Below, piece after piece: positions 1 through 10,951 of a stretch of 64,000 bases of DNA. The notes under the pieces were generated by a model. It was not told the DNA's origin. It made no database searches and saw only the letters and a program-made list of their open reading frames with translations. A program made the position numbers and the translations under genes. Within the stretch, counting starts at the first letter, position 1. Each line of letters begins with the position of its first letter. This DNA comes from Halichondria panicea. Its lineage: Eukaryota; Porifera; Demospongiae; Suberitida; Halichondriidae. The stretch lies in assembly GCF_963675165.1 (NCBI RefSeq), contig NC_087389.1, forward strand, positions 5,368,120 to 5,432,119. Direction: 5' to 3'.

Positions 1-1654
1 GACAACTTCAGCTCAGTTGTTACTGGTTCATATCCATACTGCCCACTGGCTGTCAAGCATAAAGTTATGCTGGTAGTTTCATAGGGAGGAGAAAAACTAA
101 TTCTCCATTCATTTTGACTCTCTGTAACTTGCACGGCAACATTCTCTGTAAACGATTTTGTGAGCGTCGATTGATAGTACCCGGTATTACGTACTTCTAT
201 AGAGCCTGAACACCTCGCTGATCCACTGAGCTCCAGATTATGGTTGTCTCCAAGCCGGAAAGTGTTAAGAGCATCGGCGAAAGATGTCATAACAATGAAC
301 AACACACTATGTCCATGTGTGAAGGTGCTTGGCCTACAAGTAGGTTGAGTAGGGGCAGAAACGAGAGTAAAAATTGTTCCGACAAACACATTGTATGTTT
401 CATCCCTCCATGTCACGGCATTTATTTCAATTTTTTCTGTGGCTTGACTGTCCCATTTTAGCTGACTCAATGACTTCAGTCTGGAGGTGACTTGTGCACA
501 GAGGGCTAGTAGTTCCGTGTCTTCCTTGCAGGCTAGAGCTCTTCTGGCAAAGCTCAGAGCACTCTCCATGCTCGTAATGGCTGTCTCGTGGTATTCTTTC
601 TGTGCCCACAATTCTTTGAGGTCTTTCGTACAAGCATCGTCAATCTCCTTGTGTAGTTCTGTACGCCTTGCTTCAAGTTGTTGGATGAGACAATCAACCC
701 TCCCATCAATTTGAGCTTTGTGTAATGGGGGTTTCTACTTTCTCCTTTTCAATCAAAGATGTATTTCAAGTTAGCTTTAAATTCTTTCAACTTTGATTCA
801 GTGGTGTCAGCTAATTTGTGGATTGTCTCTTTTGCTTTAATTCTTGCTCCGTCATTGCTTCTGATAAAATTATTGTGACCATTGTGAGCGCTCACAAAAC
901 AGTGTACACACACCAACGTCATACACGAGTCACAATACAGCTTGAGACCCTCCTCTGGGTGGACACTACAATAGTAGGTCTTCTTTCGGTGAAGCTTGCT
1001 TTGGCTTTCCTCGTCACCACTGACAAATCACCACTGACAATTTCGTGCGAACTAAACGTCTTGTATCGTTTGTGAGCTGCTAGACACTCGTTGCAGATGT
1101 GGGAGCAAGTGTTGCAATAAGCCACTGCATTGTTGTTATCCTCGCACTGCTGACAAGTGGCCGGGGTGTGTGTGTCCTCCTTGCTTGGTATTAATGTGTA
1201 GTCATTCAGAAACCCCTTCACTCCATTAGGGGGCACCTACAAGGGAATAGTTGAGGTATCTAATCATGTAACCAGACATGTACAAGTACATTGCAATGCA
1301 TAAACCACGTGTACATGGTAGTGTGCAACATGAAATTCCTAACAGGGAAAAAGCATGCAAAGGAAATTCACAATAATTATCAATAAAATATAGTCAATCA
1401 GCATGCAGTGTTATTTACAAATGATGAACGCATTCTACAACCTAGGCTATACGATATAGTCTCCTCCTTACCTGATGCTGTGTTCTGCACTGAGGACAGG
1501 TTAGGCTTTTCTTGTCTTCGGCTTTCTCGTGAGCTCCCTCCAGACAATGGAGACAGAAGCTGTGATAACACGGCAACACTTTGGGCTCTCTGAAACCACT
1601 CAGACACACACTACAACTCAACTCCTCAGCTACTGGTAACTCTATGCTGGCCAT
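1..1654 (-). pseudogene. TRIM-like (RING/B-box/coiled-coil/filamin-like) gene, frameshifted; runs off the window start
   Basis: Minus-strand paralogue of the intact TRIM-like genes at 4210 and 10952. Exon 1 (1654-1472, 61 codons) is intact and encodes a full C3HC4 RING (CSVC, CYHSFCLHC, CPQC). It ends at a GT donor in phase 0 like its paralogues. Exon 2 starts at 1236 and reads an intact first B-box. At 1014-1041 a 14-bp tandem duplication then shifts the frame at the start of B-box 2. B-box 2 and the coiled coil continue in another frame. Near 735-760 a stop and at least two small deletions relative to the paralogues break it again. The rest of the coiled coil and the C-terminal filamin-like region are open to the window edge. 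Several independent lesions make a pseudogene more likely than sequencing error, although the RING exon could still be expressed. Window truncation hides the 3' end. Confidence 0.8.
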
Positions 1655-2856
1655 TTTTTTTCAGTAGCACATGTTGTGTGTGTGCATGACATGTGACATG
1701 ATGGACTGATGGTTCCTACACACATTATCCCACTAATCAGGTTAGGCATGGAAACAACAGACCATGAACACAAATTAGTCATGCTGCTGGCCAAGGCATA
1801 GACCAGAGGAGGTTGGTCACGTTTCAACGGACGAATGTACTAGCTATCGATAGTTTTCTTATGTTACTTATAGAAAACTGTGCACATACACTATAATGTC
1901 TGACTGAAACTACTGTAGAAACTGGATTATTAGCACTTACTCGACTATAAGCGTATCTTTATTTTAAGTGCATGCTCAACTGCATTGTTGGTTTTTTATA
2001 CTCGAATTGAAGCACTTTTTCAATTATGCGAAGGTTATTAGTGTTTAGTTGTTTATCTATGAGCTAGCTCGAGCTAGTTAACTTGTACAGTGCTAGCCTC
2101 GATTCCAGCCACGAAGAGAAAGGTGGCCTGGTATACCTTTGTATGCGCATGCACGAAATAATTGACAGCAATTTCATCATACAAATTGTAAAAAAACAGG
2201 CAAAGTTACAAAAAGGAAGAATACGTATGACAATGTGACCACAATGGCAGCTTTCAGAGACACTCTGAATCAAAAGAGTACAACTGTACGCACTATATAT
2301 TGTGTGTACAGACAGTCAATAAGTGTGATTATATATAAGGGTGGTGGTATCAGTAGTTATGGGTCCCAAGGCAAGGGCTAAAATAACTAGAGCACTGAAG
2401 TGCTAACCCTCGGCTGTTGACATGAATATAGAAACCAGAGTAGTGATATACAATAAATGCAGTAGTTACGTATGAGCATGGAAGCTGGTAGCAACGAGTA
2501 ACAGGAGCAATTAAATTCAAAGTAGACTCTAGAGACATGCTGAGAGCGAAGTTTTAGTGGTGCATGAGACATGCACTGTGGACTAGGATCACAGTATAAA
2601 AGCTTGGAGTCTTACTACCAAAGATTCTGAAGAGACTGCAACAGCCTTACACTAAGTAAAATTAGCATAACTGGAGAACAAAGCTTTAGTTTGCAAATCC
2701 ACGAATCAAACCCAAGAAAACATGGCTAAAAGCCTAGAGAAGCTGTTAGTTTTCGTCGCATTACAACCATTGAGCAGTTACGGCTGGAACACACATACAC
2801 ACACAGTCAGCTTTACCATATTCCTTGTGCAGCTACGCCTGGAGGCATAATAAATA

Positions 2857-3150
2857 CATACAAGAAGGAATAGCCATTACTATATGAAGTCGTGGGAGGT
2901 CAAGGCCCGTGGTGTCTCTAAAAGTATACTAAAGCAGTTTGAAGGACTATACTGCAAACATTAATACACAGTACTGTAACAGCTTATCCATAGCATGAAG
3001 CCATTCTATGTAGCACTTAGATCCAAGTCTAGCCTCGAATCCACGCCGATTAAAATACATATTTTAATCGGTATGGATTCGAGGCTAATCCAAGTCAAGC
3101 AATGTCCTTTGCTGTTTTGGCTTCACAGCAGGGAAAGAGAAAGTTGACAC
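2857..3150 (-). repeat. Inverted partial copy of the ~0.7-kb MITE family (see 3388 and 37350)
   Basis: Read on the minus strand, this stretch matches the middle of the elements at 3600-3830 and 37620-37860, including the segments on either side of the shared ACATAGAATGG motif. It lies about 0.5 kb from the copy at 3388-4045 in opposite orientation, so the two can pair. A 58-bp hairpin element has inserted into it at 3030. Confidence 0.8.
3030..3087. mobile_element. 58-bp foldback (hairpin) element with apparent 9-bp target duplication
   Basis: The two 27-bp arms (3030-3056 and 3061-3087) are reverse complements with two mismatches around a 4-base centre, and the termini read TAGCCTCG and CGAGGCTA. 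The flanks are identical 9-mers, ATCCAAGTC, at 3021-3029 and 3088-3096, which is what a target-site duplication looks like. A related single terminus occurs at 2093. The element is too small to encode anything and would need a transposase supplied in trans. Confidence 0.7.
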
Positions 3151-3387
3151 TGTTTGGTCCGACTTAGATTTCTGGGAAAAGTAGTACTTTCAAGTTCTGG
3201 ATCCTGATTTTCCTGTGGCCAGTTCATAAATACTATATCTACTAGTACTGTGACTCTGGAACCTGGCTTGCACTTCAGGACCTGGGTATGGATGCTGGAA
3301 ATAGGTATACGGAAAAAGTTGTTTCTTTATCCAATTCTGATAACAGAAGCCATAATTAAGCATAGATAGAACAGGTTGGAAATGTCA

Positions 3388-4045
3388 ACTGGTGAAACAC
3401 TCCGCGTTATGATTTCGCGCTCGCGAATATTTTAGTTTTTACCGTACTCAGGTTGTTGCTCTCCTATCCACTAGCGATCACTCGGGGCTGGGAGGTACTC
3501 TAGAGAAGTAAGTTTACACCACTGACAAGCTCTAAGTCTGTTGTCTTTAATCTGCTTTTACTTTTTGTTGAGTTTAGCTTGAATTACTCCATGTCAACTT
3601 TTCTCTTTCCCTGCTGTGAAGCCGAAACAGCAAAGGACATTGCTTGACTTGGTTATTATGTATCTAAGTGCTACATAGAATGGTTCATGCTATGGATATA
3701 AGCTGTACTGTTCATAAACGTTTGCAGTATAGTCCTTTAAACTGCTTTAGTATACTTTTAGAGACACCACGGGCCTTGATCTCCCACGACTTCATAGTAG
3801 GGGCTATTCCTTCTTGTATAGCATTTATTTGTTTAGTGATAGTGGCTGCGTTGCTTAGTCGACCTCTTAGAGCTAGATTCTCGAATAATCAACATTAAAA
3901 GTGATCAATTTCACCATTTCTATGTACAGCACATTGTATAGCAGTCAAGACAGGTAATGAGCATGCTGACTATAAATTTAGTTTTAGCCACACCCTATAA
4001 CGGAGTGTTTCACGCAAACATTTTCGTTTCTAATCCCTCTTACTG
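3388..4045 (+). mobile_element. Non-autonomous DNA transposon (MITE-like), copy A
   Basis: The ends carry short inverted repeats: GTGAAACACTCCG near 3390 and CGGAGTGTTTCAC near 4002. The interior is closely similar along most of its length to 37420-38100 and, inverted, to 2857-3150. A short open frame (3668-3898) is partly shared with the copy at 37763-38062, but no transposase motif is visible. Confidence 0.75.
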
Positions 4046-4209
4046 TTTTATCCATGAATTACTGTAGTATTTACAAGCCACAAACATACTTGTTACATAA
4101 CCACAATGCTACACAACCACAATTACATCGCCAAATTTGGGACTGTTTGGAAGCATTCCAGGAGAGCACACAAAGGTCAACCTCACAGTCATGAACAGCT
4201 AAAACAAAA

Positions 4210-5764
4210 ATGGCAAAAAGAAAGCTTGCAGTGAGAGAAGAGCTGAAATGTTCCATTTGCTTGGACAACTTCAAGAATCCCAAAGTGTTGCCGTGTTGTC
4301 ACAGCTTCTGTCTCTATTGTCTGGAGGGAAATCACAAGAGAACCAAAGACAAGAAAAGCCTAACTTGTCCTCAGTGCAAAGCTAAACATCAGGTTAGTTA
4401 TTAACAGATATACAAAAGTCGTTAATATTTAGTATCCATACGACATGCACTGTTAAAAATAACACTAAGATAACATTCCATTACAGGTTCCTACCAATGG
4501 TCCCCGTGGTTTCCCCGATGATTACACCCTTGCTAATCAGAAACACGCCCCAACAACCACACCAGTTTGTGAGCAATGTGACGACAAGAACAAACCAGTG
4601 GCGTACTGCCACACCTGCTCAGACTACCTGTGTGAAGAGTGTTTAAAAGCTCACAAAAAAGTAAAAGCTCTTCGAGATCACAAGACAGTCAATATCACTC
4701 CTGGGAAGGCTCTTGATATCGAGCCTCAGTCAAAGAAGAGCTATTCGTGCAGTGTTCACCCCGAAGAACCACTAAAGCTTTACTGTAAGAGTTGTAAGAG
4801 CTTGGCCTGCCTCCTGTGCTTTGTGGGGCTACACAACGGCCATGACATTGGAAGCATCGATGGCAAAACAAGACAAGAAGTGGAACAAAGTATCAACAAT
4901 CTGGTGAAAGAGACAGATTCGAAATTGATAGAATTCGAAGACAACTTGAAATGCGTTTCTACCCTTGAAAAAGAAAAAACAGAAGCTCCCATTCCACTCA
5001 AAGCCCAAGTTGATAAGAAGGTTAATTTTCTCATCCAACAACTTGAAGCAAGGCGTAAAGAACTACACAAGGAGATTGACGATGCTTGTACGAAAGACCT
5101 CAAAGAATTGTGGGCACAGAAAGAATACCATGAGACAGCCATTACGAGCATGGAGGGTGCTCTGAGCTTTGCCAGAAGAGCTCTAGCCTGCAAGGAAGAC
5201 ACGGAACTACTGGCCCTCTGTGCACAAGTCACCTCCAGACTGAAAGAGCTGAGTCAGCTAAAATGGGATAGTCGGTCCACAATGAAAATTGAAAGGAAAA
5301 CCGTCAAATTCAAAGAAGCTAATGAACAAAGATATGCACAGGAAACAGATACGACAGTTGGGGAGGTACATGTACAAATGTCTACACCAGATATAAAAAT
5401 TACAACCACAGAGCTACAGAAACGTGTTCCATATTATCATGGTTGTAGTGTTCAGTTTCAAGTAACGGCAGCAGTGAATTTTAAACGGAAACCACTAAAA
5501 CTAACTACTTCAGCAACTTATAGATCCCACCGTAATGGCTTTCGCTATACACGCAGTCAAAATATATATTGTAGTACTAAAGAAAATGCTACAGCAAACA
5601 GTTGGACAGTCAAGTTTATTCCTCCAGAACGAAGTACCTACACGATTACACTTCAAGTCAATAATGAATATGAAGACGAATTTGGAGAATATGATGAAGA
5701 GGTCGATGGATATGAGGACACATACCTACACCATAGTTCTGACTACCAAATTGAAGTATATTAA
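4210..5764 (+). CDS. TRIM-like protein: RING, two B-boxes, coiled coil, filamin-like domain
   Basis: Two-exon gene: 4210-4392 and 4487-5764, intron phase 0, predicted 486 aa. Exon 1 is a complete C3HC4 RING (C14, C17, C29, H31, C34, C37, C53, C56), so RING E3 ubiquitin ligase activity is expected from the family. Exon 2 encodes B-box 1 (from C89, CEQC and YCHTC), B-box 2 (from C149, CSVH through HNGHD), a long charged coiled coil (about 185-320) and a C-terminal ~110-aa beta-rich segment. The motif WTVKF followed by YTITLQV in that segment resembles a filamin/ABP280 repeat, as in TRIM2/3/71 relatives; no NHL repeats follow. The start ATG is in the same place in the paralogue at 10952. The tail after the filamin-like segment is unusually acidic (DEFGEYDEE), unlike the paralogue. 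Role in innate recognition or regulated ubiquitination is inference. Confidence 0.88.
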
Positions 5765-5794
5765 TGCAATGAGGTGCCAGTGTAATATATAATA

Positions 5795-7485
5795 TACCGT
5801 AGTCGTTCTAATTATAGAACCACCTTAATACAAGCGCACCAACTGTGGAAGTAAAATTTTTTTCTGTTCTAAATTTTATATTTTATTTTTGTGGTCAGGG
5901 TTTCATCTAGTGGGGGGGCGGGGGGAAGCTTCCCCAAATAAGAGAAGAGAGAAGGGAAGAGAGAGAGAGGGAGGGAGAGAGGGGTACTATAATTAATTTA
6001 GATCCCATTTGAGTGTATTTAGCAGGGAACTATGAGCTATAGTACCGGTACTATAGATTGCTCTGGGCTACAAACTACAACATTGTACATTGTATTGTGA
6101 TTTACAAGAAGATACACATGTAATAACATAAAAATTATTGTAGCTAGATGCTTTGTCTAGTAATAATTATAATAACAGAACTAGAATGAAAGAGAGAAGC
6201 TCTAGTTTCTTTTTTTGGCTTTGTTCGAGAGCAGTAGGAGACGCTCGTTTTTTGGGCAGTGTGCTGTCCTTTTTTGCTGCAAGGCTGCATGGGGGAGGAG
6301 CTGGATGTATGGAAGTGCTGGGATTCTAGCTTTGGCTTCTTCCTAAAGTTCCTTTCGCTTTGTTCAAGAGTAGTATAGGAGCCGCTCGTTTGCTGGGCTT
6401 GTTTGCTGCAAATTATAGCTTATAGGTGTCTTCCTTTCGCTTTGTGAGAGTAGTACGAGCCGCTCGTTTCTTGGGAAGTGTGCTGGGCTTGTTTGCTGCA
6501 AAACTGGGGGAGGAGCTGGATGTTTCCGTTTTGTGGGTGGAGCTAGGACTATAATTTTGTCCATCAAACTGAGGTCCAGGGTTGTCTTGAATAGAGACCA
6601 CAGATTTAGTAGAGACACAGAGATGCCAACTTCAGATACATTGTATTAGTTTTCAAAAGAATAATGATGCAGTTGCTAGGTTGGCTGTATATATAGGTTT
6701 ACTGTTGCTAAGCTAGTGCATTTCTAGTAGCCAATAGGTTTTGGGATCTAAATCAGTTAGAACATGTGCATTCGGTATCTATGGTTATAGTGTACCTCAT
6801 CCCTCGGGCTAAAGCCCTCGAGCTTTGGGACACTATAACACATAGATACCTCATGCCCACGTTCTAACATAATTATACCCAACATTATCTAGACACAGTC
6901 TTTTGCTAGAGATGATTGACGGTCATTATACCTAGTCTTACCACAAATCTATCCATTGCTTTTGGTACATGTGGTTTCTATGGTGTTCTATAGATACGGT
7001 CCACAATTTCAAACCAGCATACCAAGTTACATGGAGTTGCCTGTCAATGCACATTGCCAGGAGTACATCGCAAATAGGCACCAACAGCAAACAATATAGG
7101 GGGGTGGTGACCAGAAGTGTGCACGGCCTCAAATTTTTCGCGCTAGCGCGCGGTTCCTTTTCAAACTTCTCCCCCAAACTTAAAATCCTGGATGAAACCC
7201 TGGTAGTACTTGCCTAATTAGAACGTACATGGCACTGCATGCTTCCATGGCCTCAAGAAGTTCTTTAAATATGCAAAAGAAATTAGGTAGGTGGGACCAC
7301 AGCTAAGTAGATTTTGAGACTGACAGGCCAATTTTTCGAGCTGGAGTTTGAGTTTTGTTAAGCCACGTCTATTCAACTTTCCAAATCCACTCTTTTGGTC
7401 TAGATCCATAATTTTTTTACATCTCCAAATAAGCACCATACATTTCTAGATTTTACTTGGTACTATAATTAGAACGATTACGGTA
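5795..7485. mobile_element. ~1.7-kb inverted-repeat element, probably composite
   Basis: The outer ends are inverted repeats of about 22 bp with one mismatch: TACCGTAGTCGTTC at 5795 and its complement ending in ACGGTA at 7485. A second inverted pair lies inside, CAGGGTTTCATC at about 5896 and GATGAAACCCTG at about 7203, suggesting one element within another. A matching terminus of the inner element, with its G-rich tract, occurs inverted near 35775. The interior has a purine-rich stretch (5935-5985), three imperfect repeats at 6220-6530 containing CTCGTTT, and a hairpin at 6756-6868. No transposase-like frame is visible. Confidence 0.6.
6756..6868. repeat. Long imperfect hairpin
   Basis: GTTAGAAC at 6756 pairs with GTTCTAAC at 6861. 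GGTATCTATGGTTATAGTGT pairs with the complementary segment around 6830-6850. An inner palindrome, GGGCTAAAGCCC, lies at the tip. The whole 113 bp can fold into one stem. Confidence 0.65.
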
Positions 7486-7527
7486 CATAATTATGAATAA
7501 TTACTATGATCAAAGCTATCAAAGTAC

Positions 7528-7680
7528 ATATAATTGTACTACCGAGGAAAATGCTACAGCAAACAGTTGGACAGTCAAGTTTACTCTTGAAGAGTCGTGT
7601 ACTTACATGATTACACTTCCAGTCAATGGTTACTATGGAGGCACATGCAGAGCTACACAAAGATTCATGTAGAGCTACAT
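7528..7680 (+). pseudogene. Orphan 3' fragment of a TRIM-like gene (filamin-like domain end)
   Basis: The sequence is closely similar to the last ~150 bases of the filamin-like region in the neighbouring TRIM genes. It retains the encoded ENATANSWTVKFT and NGYYGGT motifs and then reaches a stop. No RING, B-box or coiled-coil sequence precedes it: upstream is the end of the inverted-repeat element at 7485. It is therefore a relic of a further TRIM copy or of a partial duplication. Confidence 0.8.
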
Positions 7681-7718
7681 GTACGTACTTAAAGCCTAGA
7701 GCAAACATTCAGACAACT

Positions 7719-7894
7719 AAAGTCTATTTGTGTTGACTTTGGCCCTCATAATGTTGTCATAACTTTAGGATTCCTTGCTAAAAAGCGCTTCTAACTAAAA
7801 GCAGCACTTTCCATGTGCAACCACATAAAGCATAAATAAAGTCATTTTAATTTACCATAGAACTCCCGGGGCCGAACTCAACACAAATAGACCT
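7719..7894 (+). mobile_element. MITE-like element, family with AAAGTCTATTTGTG termini, short copy
   Basis: Terminal inverted repeats AAAGTCTATTTGTGTTGA and TCAACACAAATAGACCT bound 176 bp. The interior segment TTGCTAAAAAGCGCTTCTA is shared with the copies at 46602-46867 and, reversed, at 9977-10877. This copy is the shortest, with an internal deletion. Confidence 0.75.
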
Positions 7895-8258
7895 TATACA
7901 CGATGTGTATATGTATGTACATGTAGACCACCATGGTTTTCCTCGATTAATTAGACCTTTAATTAAGTGCATTCACATAAACATTCAATGAGTGATATTA
8001 TGTATATGTACATGCACAGTGTGAACTTGTTTTATGCATGCCTAACATATTGATAACTGAGCTAAGTGGGGCTACACAATTAATGTAAAAAGAAGACAAG
8101 AAGACAAGAAGACATGCATATGTAGTTCAACAGTTTCATAAAACAGCAAGCCACTAATTAGTGATAGAGTCATCAGCCACACCACACTACAGCAATTACT
8201 AGTAGCACACATTAGGCAACCATTAGGGAACATCACATGTCAGATTTCGCTATTAAAA

Positions 8259-9598
8259 ATGGCAGAGAGTGCAGTGAAAGAGCTTATTTGCTTGGACAAC
8301 TTTAACAATCCCAAAGTGTTACCGTCTTGTCACAGCTTCTGTCTCCATTGTCTGAAAGGAGCTCACGAGAGAACCAAAAACAAGAATGGCCTAACCTGTG
8401 CTGAATGCAAAGCTAAATATCAGGTAGAAACAATTCACATAGCCTTACAAGACGTGTTTTTTAAATTTGTATTAACAAACTAGCTAACTGGTATCCATAA
8501 TTATTTGTATATATGGACAAAGAGAACACTTTTATTACAGGTTCCTACCAATGGTCCCTGTGGTTTCCCAGACAATTACACTCTTGCCAATCAGAAATAC
8601 CCTGGAGCTTTACTGCAAGGATTGTAAGAGCTTGGCCTGCCTCCTGTGTCTTGCGGGGCTACACAACGGCCATGACATTGGAAGCATCGATGCATGGTAA
8701 AGCAAGACAAGAAGTGGAAGAAACCACCAAAGACCTAGTAAAAAAAACAGATTCGAAATTGACAGAATTCAAATACAATTTGAAATATATGTTTCTGCAG
8801 TTGAAAAGGAAAAGCAGAAGCTCGTATTCCACTCAAAGCTCAAGTTGATAAGAAGGTTGACTTTCTCATCCAACAACTTGAAGCAAGGCGTAAAGAACTA
8901 CACAAGGAGATTGACGATGCTTGTACGAAGGACCTCAAAGAATTGTGGGCACAGAAAGAATATCACAAGAGAGCCATTACGAGCATGGAGGGTGCTCTGA
9001 GCTTTGCCAGAAGAGCTCTAGCCTGCAAGGAAGACATGGAACTACTGGCCCTCTGTGCACAAGTCACTATCAAAATGGAAATGCTGAGTCAGCTAAAATC
9101 GGACAGTCAAAATACAGAGAAAATCGAAATGAAAAACGTCAAATTCAAAGAAACTAATGAACAGGAAACTGATACGGTTGGGGATATACATGTACAAACT
9201 TTTACGCCAGATATAAAAATTAGGACCACAGAGCTACAGAAACGCGTTCCATTTTCTGAGGGTTGTAGTATTACGTTTCAAGTAACGGCAGCAGTGAATT
9301 TTAAATGTAAAACTCCTAAGCTAACTGCTTCAGCAATATATACAGCCCTGTACTATGACTATGAATACGGTCAAGACACATATAAATGTACAATGAAGAA
9401 AATGCTACAGCAAACAGTTGGACGGTCAAGTTTACTCCTAAAGAACCAAATACTTACACGATTACACTTCAAGTCAAAGGAAAGTATGGAGGCACAGGCC
9501 TACACAAAACTTTGGACTACCAGATCGAAGTACATGTACATTATAGTGCACTAGAGGAGGAGCAAATGGAAGTACATGAGAATAAATTGAGTTGGTAG
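8259..9598 (+). pseudogene. TRIM-like gene, degenerate (RING mutated, B-box 1 deleted, frameshifts)
   Basis: Third TRIM copy. Exon 1 (8259-8423) keeps the splice donor, but the first CxxC of the RING has lost its first cysteine (ELICLDNF against ELKCSICLDNF), and the CC pair before HSFC has become SC. Exon 2 begins at 8541 after an intact acceptor. It jumps from the start of the linker into B-box 2, so all of B-box 1 is missing, with a frameshift at the junction. Further frame changes occur within the coiled coil and again near 9390 in the filamin-like region, where two overlapping frames each hold part of the domain. The coiled-coil stretch 8860-9090 remains nearly identical in bases to the intact copies, which looks like recent gene conversion. 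Confidence 0.85.
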
Positions 9599-10032
9599 TT
9601 GGTAGAACTGCATCATACAATAATTACATGACAATGTTTTGGTTACATAAATGTATAAGATCGCATGTTCTAAACGTAAGTATAATGAATGAAGCACATG
9701 TGGTGCAAAATTCCTTGGTCTAGGTTCATTTATTCTCATGCATGCATATGGGGATGTAGCAAGCATGTGCACGACTATGAGATAAAGAGGTGGTTCTGTA
9801 AAGGGTCTAATAAACTACAGTGCTGAACAAATTGATGTTCAACATAAATGAAAATCACTCAAAAAGTACCATGATTATAGCATTTTTAATACAAGTTTTT
9901 CATTACGATTCAACATCACAAATTAGTGTCACAGCTAATATATACACCACAGACAAGAACAATACACACATTCGCTAAAGTCTATTGGAGTTGCAGAAGT
10001 TGTGTGGTCATTTATGGCTTCATTAATGTGAA

Positions 10033-10472
10033 TACCGTATTTACTTAATTAAACGCCCTTCTTGAATAAACGCCCATCTCGTTTAAACGCCCAGGGTAAA
10101 AGCTCTGTCTTTGTCAATAAACGCCCATCTTAAATAATCACCCATATATGGGGCGTGGCACTGTAGGTAGAGCTGAAATAGCACATGGAACCCATGCAGT
10201 TGCAAGCATGGCAGCATAGAATGATAATACTTTTTATGATGCATCGATGGCAGAGAGAGAGAGATACCGGCACAGAGGGCACTCCTATGACTTAAATTTA
10301 AGCTGAGAAATAGATTTAAGCTGAGACAGCAGCCCAAGAAGAGCACAATAACTGCTGCTGTGCAAGAGTTTTGGAGTAGACATAACAATAAACGCCCTCC
10401 TGGATTAAACACCCCCTCTAAAGATTTCGATCTGAAATAAACGCCCGGGCGTTTAATCAAGTAAATACGGTA
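10033..10472. mobile_element. MITE with TACCGTATTTACTTAATTAA termini
   Basis: Terminal inverted repeats of about 26 bp (TACCGTATTTACTTAATTAA plus ACGCCC, and the complement GGGCGTTTAATCAAGTAAAT plus ACGGTA) flank 440 bp. The motif TAAACGCCC recurs several times just inside both ends. Insertion at TA into the older element around it suggests a Tc1/mariner-type mechanism (inference). Confidence 0.85.
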
Positions 10473-10575
10473 CATGTATGCCAGGGACTTCTCATGAAGC
10501 TGTCAGCTGGTTGGAGCTTATCACCTCTAAAACATAAAGACATAGAAGCGCTTTTTAACAAAGAATCCAATGGTA

Positions 10576-10805
10576 TACCGTATAGCGCGAAATTTTCGAG
10601 GGGCTTAATTTTCGTGGATTTCGTGGGTTAGCAATCTTACACGAAAATTAAGTCCACGAAAATCGTTCTTTACCTGCTATAACGTGCAAGATTTAAAGGC
10701 GTGGCTTCCGGTAAGCAGTCATTCCGCGAACATTGTGCAACGAAAATACTTTTAGAGGCCAATCCACGAAATATAAGTGCCTCGAAAATTTCGCGCTATA
10801 CGGTA
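10576..10805. mobile_element. MITE with TACCGTATAGCGCGAAA termini
   Basis: Near-perfect inverted repeats (TACCGTATAGCGCGAAATTT and AAATTTCGCGCTATACGGTA) enclose 230 bp and are flanked by TA on both sides (10574-10575, 10806-10807). The same terminal family occurs at 12918-13125, 54547-54761 and 43588-44112. Confidence 0.9.
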
Positions 10806-10951
10806 TATTGAATTTCAGGGAAGTATGGAAAAGTTATGACAATAATTATTATTGAAGGTCAACACAAAGAGACTTTAGTGATATTCATAAGCATTCCAGG
10901 AAAGCAACACAAAAGGACAAAAGGTCAAACTGTGATTTCTGAAAACAAGCA

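Larger units (their letters stand above)
1655..4209. other. Intergenic region rich in inverted-repeat elements
   Basis: No coding exon is supported here. The left part (1655-2850) is AT-rich with only short chance open frames. At 2093 there is a half-copy of the hairpin termini found at 3030-3087. From 2857 the region is made of transposon-derived sequence, listed separately. Confidence 0.6.
9977..10877 (-). mobile_element. MITE-like element (AAAGTCTATTTGTG family) interrupted by two other MITEs
   Basis: Read on the minus strand, the three pieces 10808-10877, 10473-10573 and 9977-10032 line up in order with the uninterrupted copy at 46602-46867. Shared landmarks are TACCATTGGATTC, AAAAAGCGCTTCTA, GAAGTCCCTGGCATAC and GAAGCCAT. 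The gaps in the alignment are exactly the two TACCGTA-ended elements at 10033-10472 and 10576-10805, each inserted at TA. This gives a relative age order. Confidence 0.85.

Noticed and set aside
4780-5232. 150-aa minus-strand open frame, repeated as shorter frames at 11755-11982 and 487-714
   Set aside because: Antisense shadow of the conserved TRIM coiled coil; it recurs only because the sense sequence is conserved.
10083-10475. 130-aa minus-strand open frame
   Set aside because: Lies entirely inside a MITE with inverted termini; no domain, so chance.
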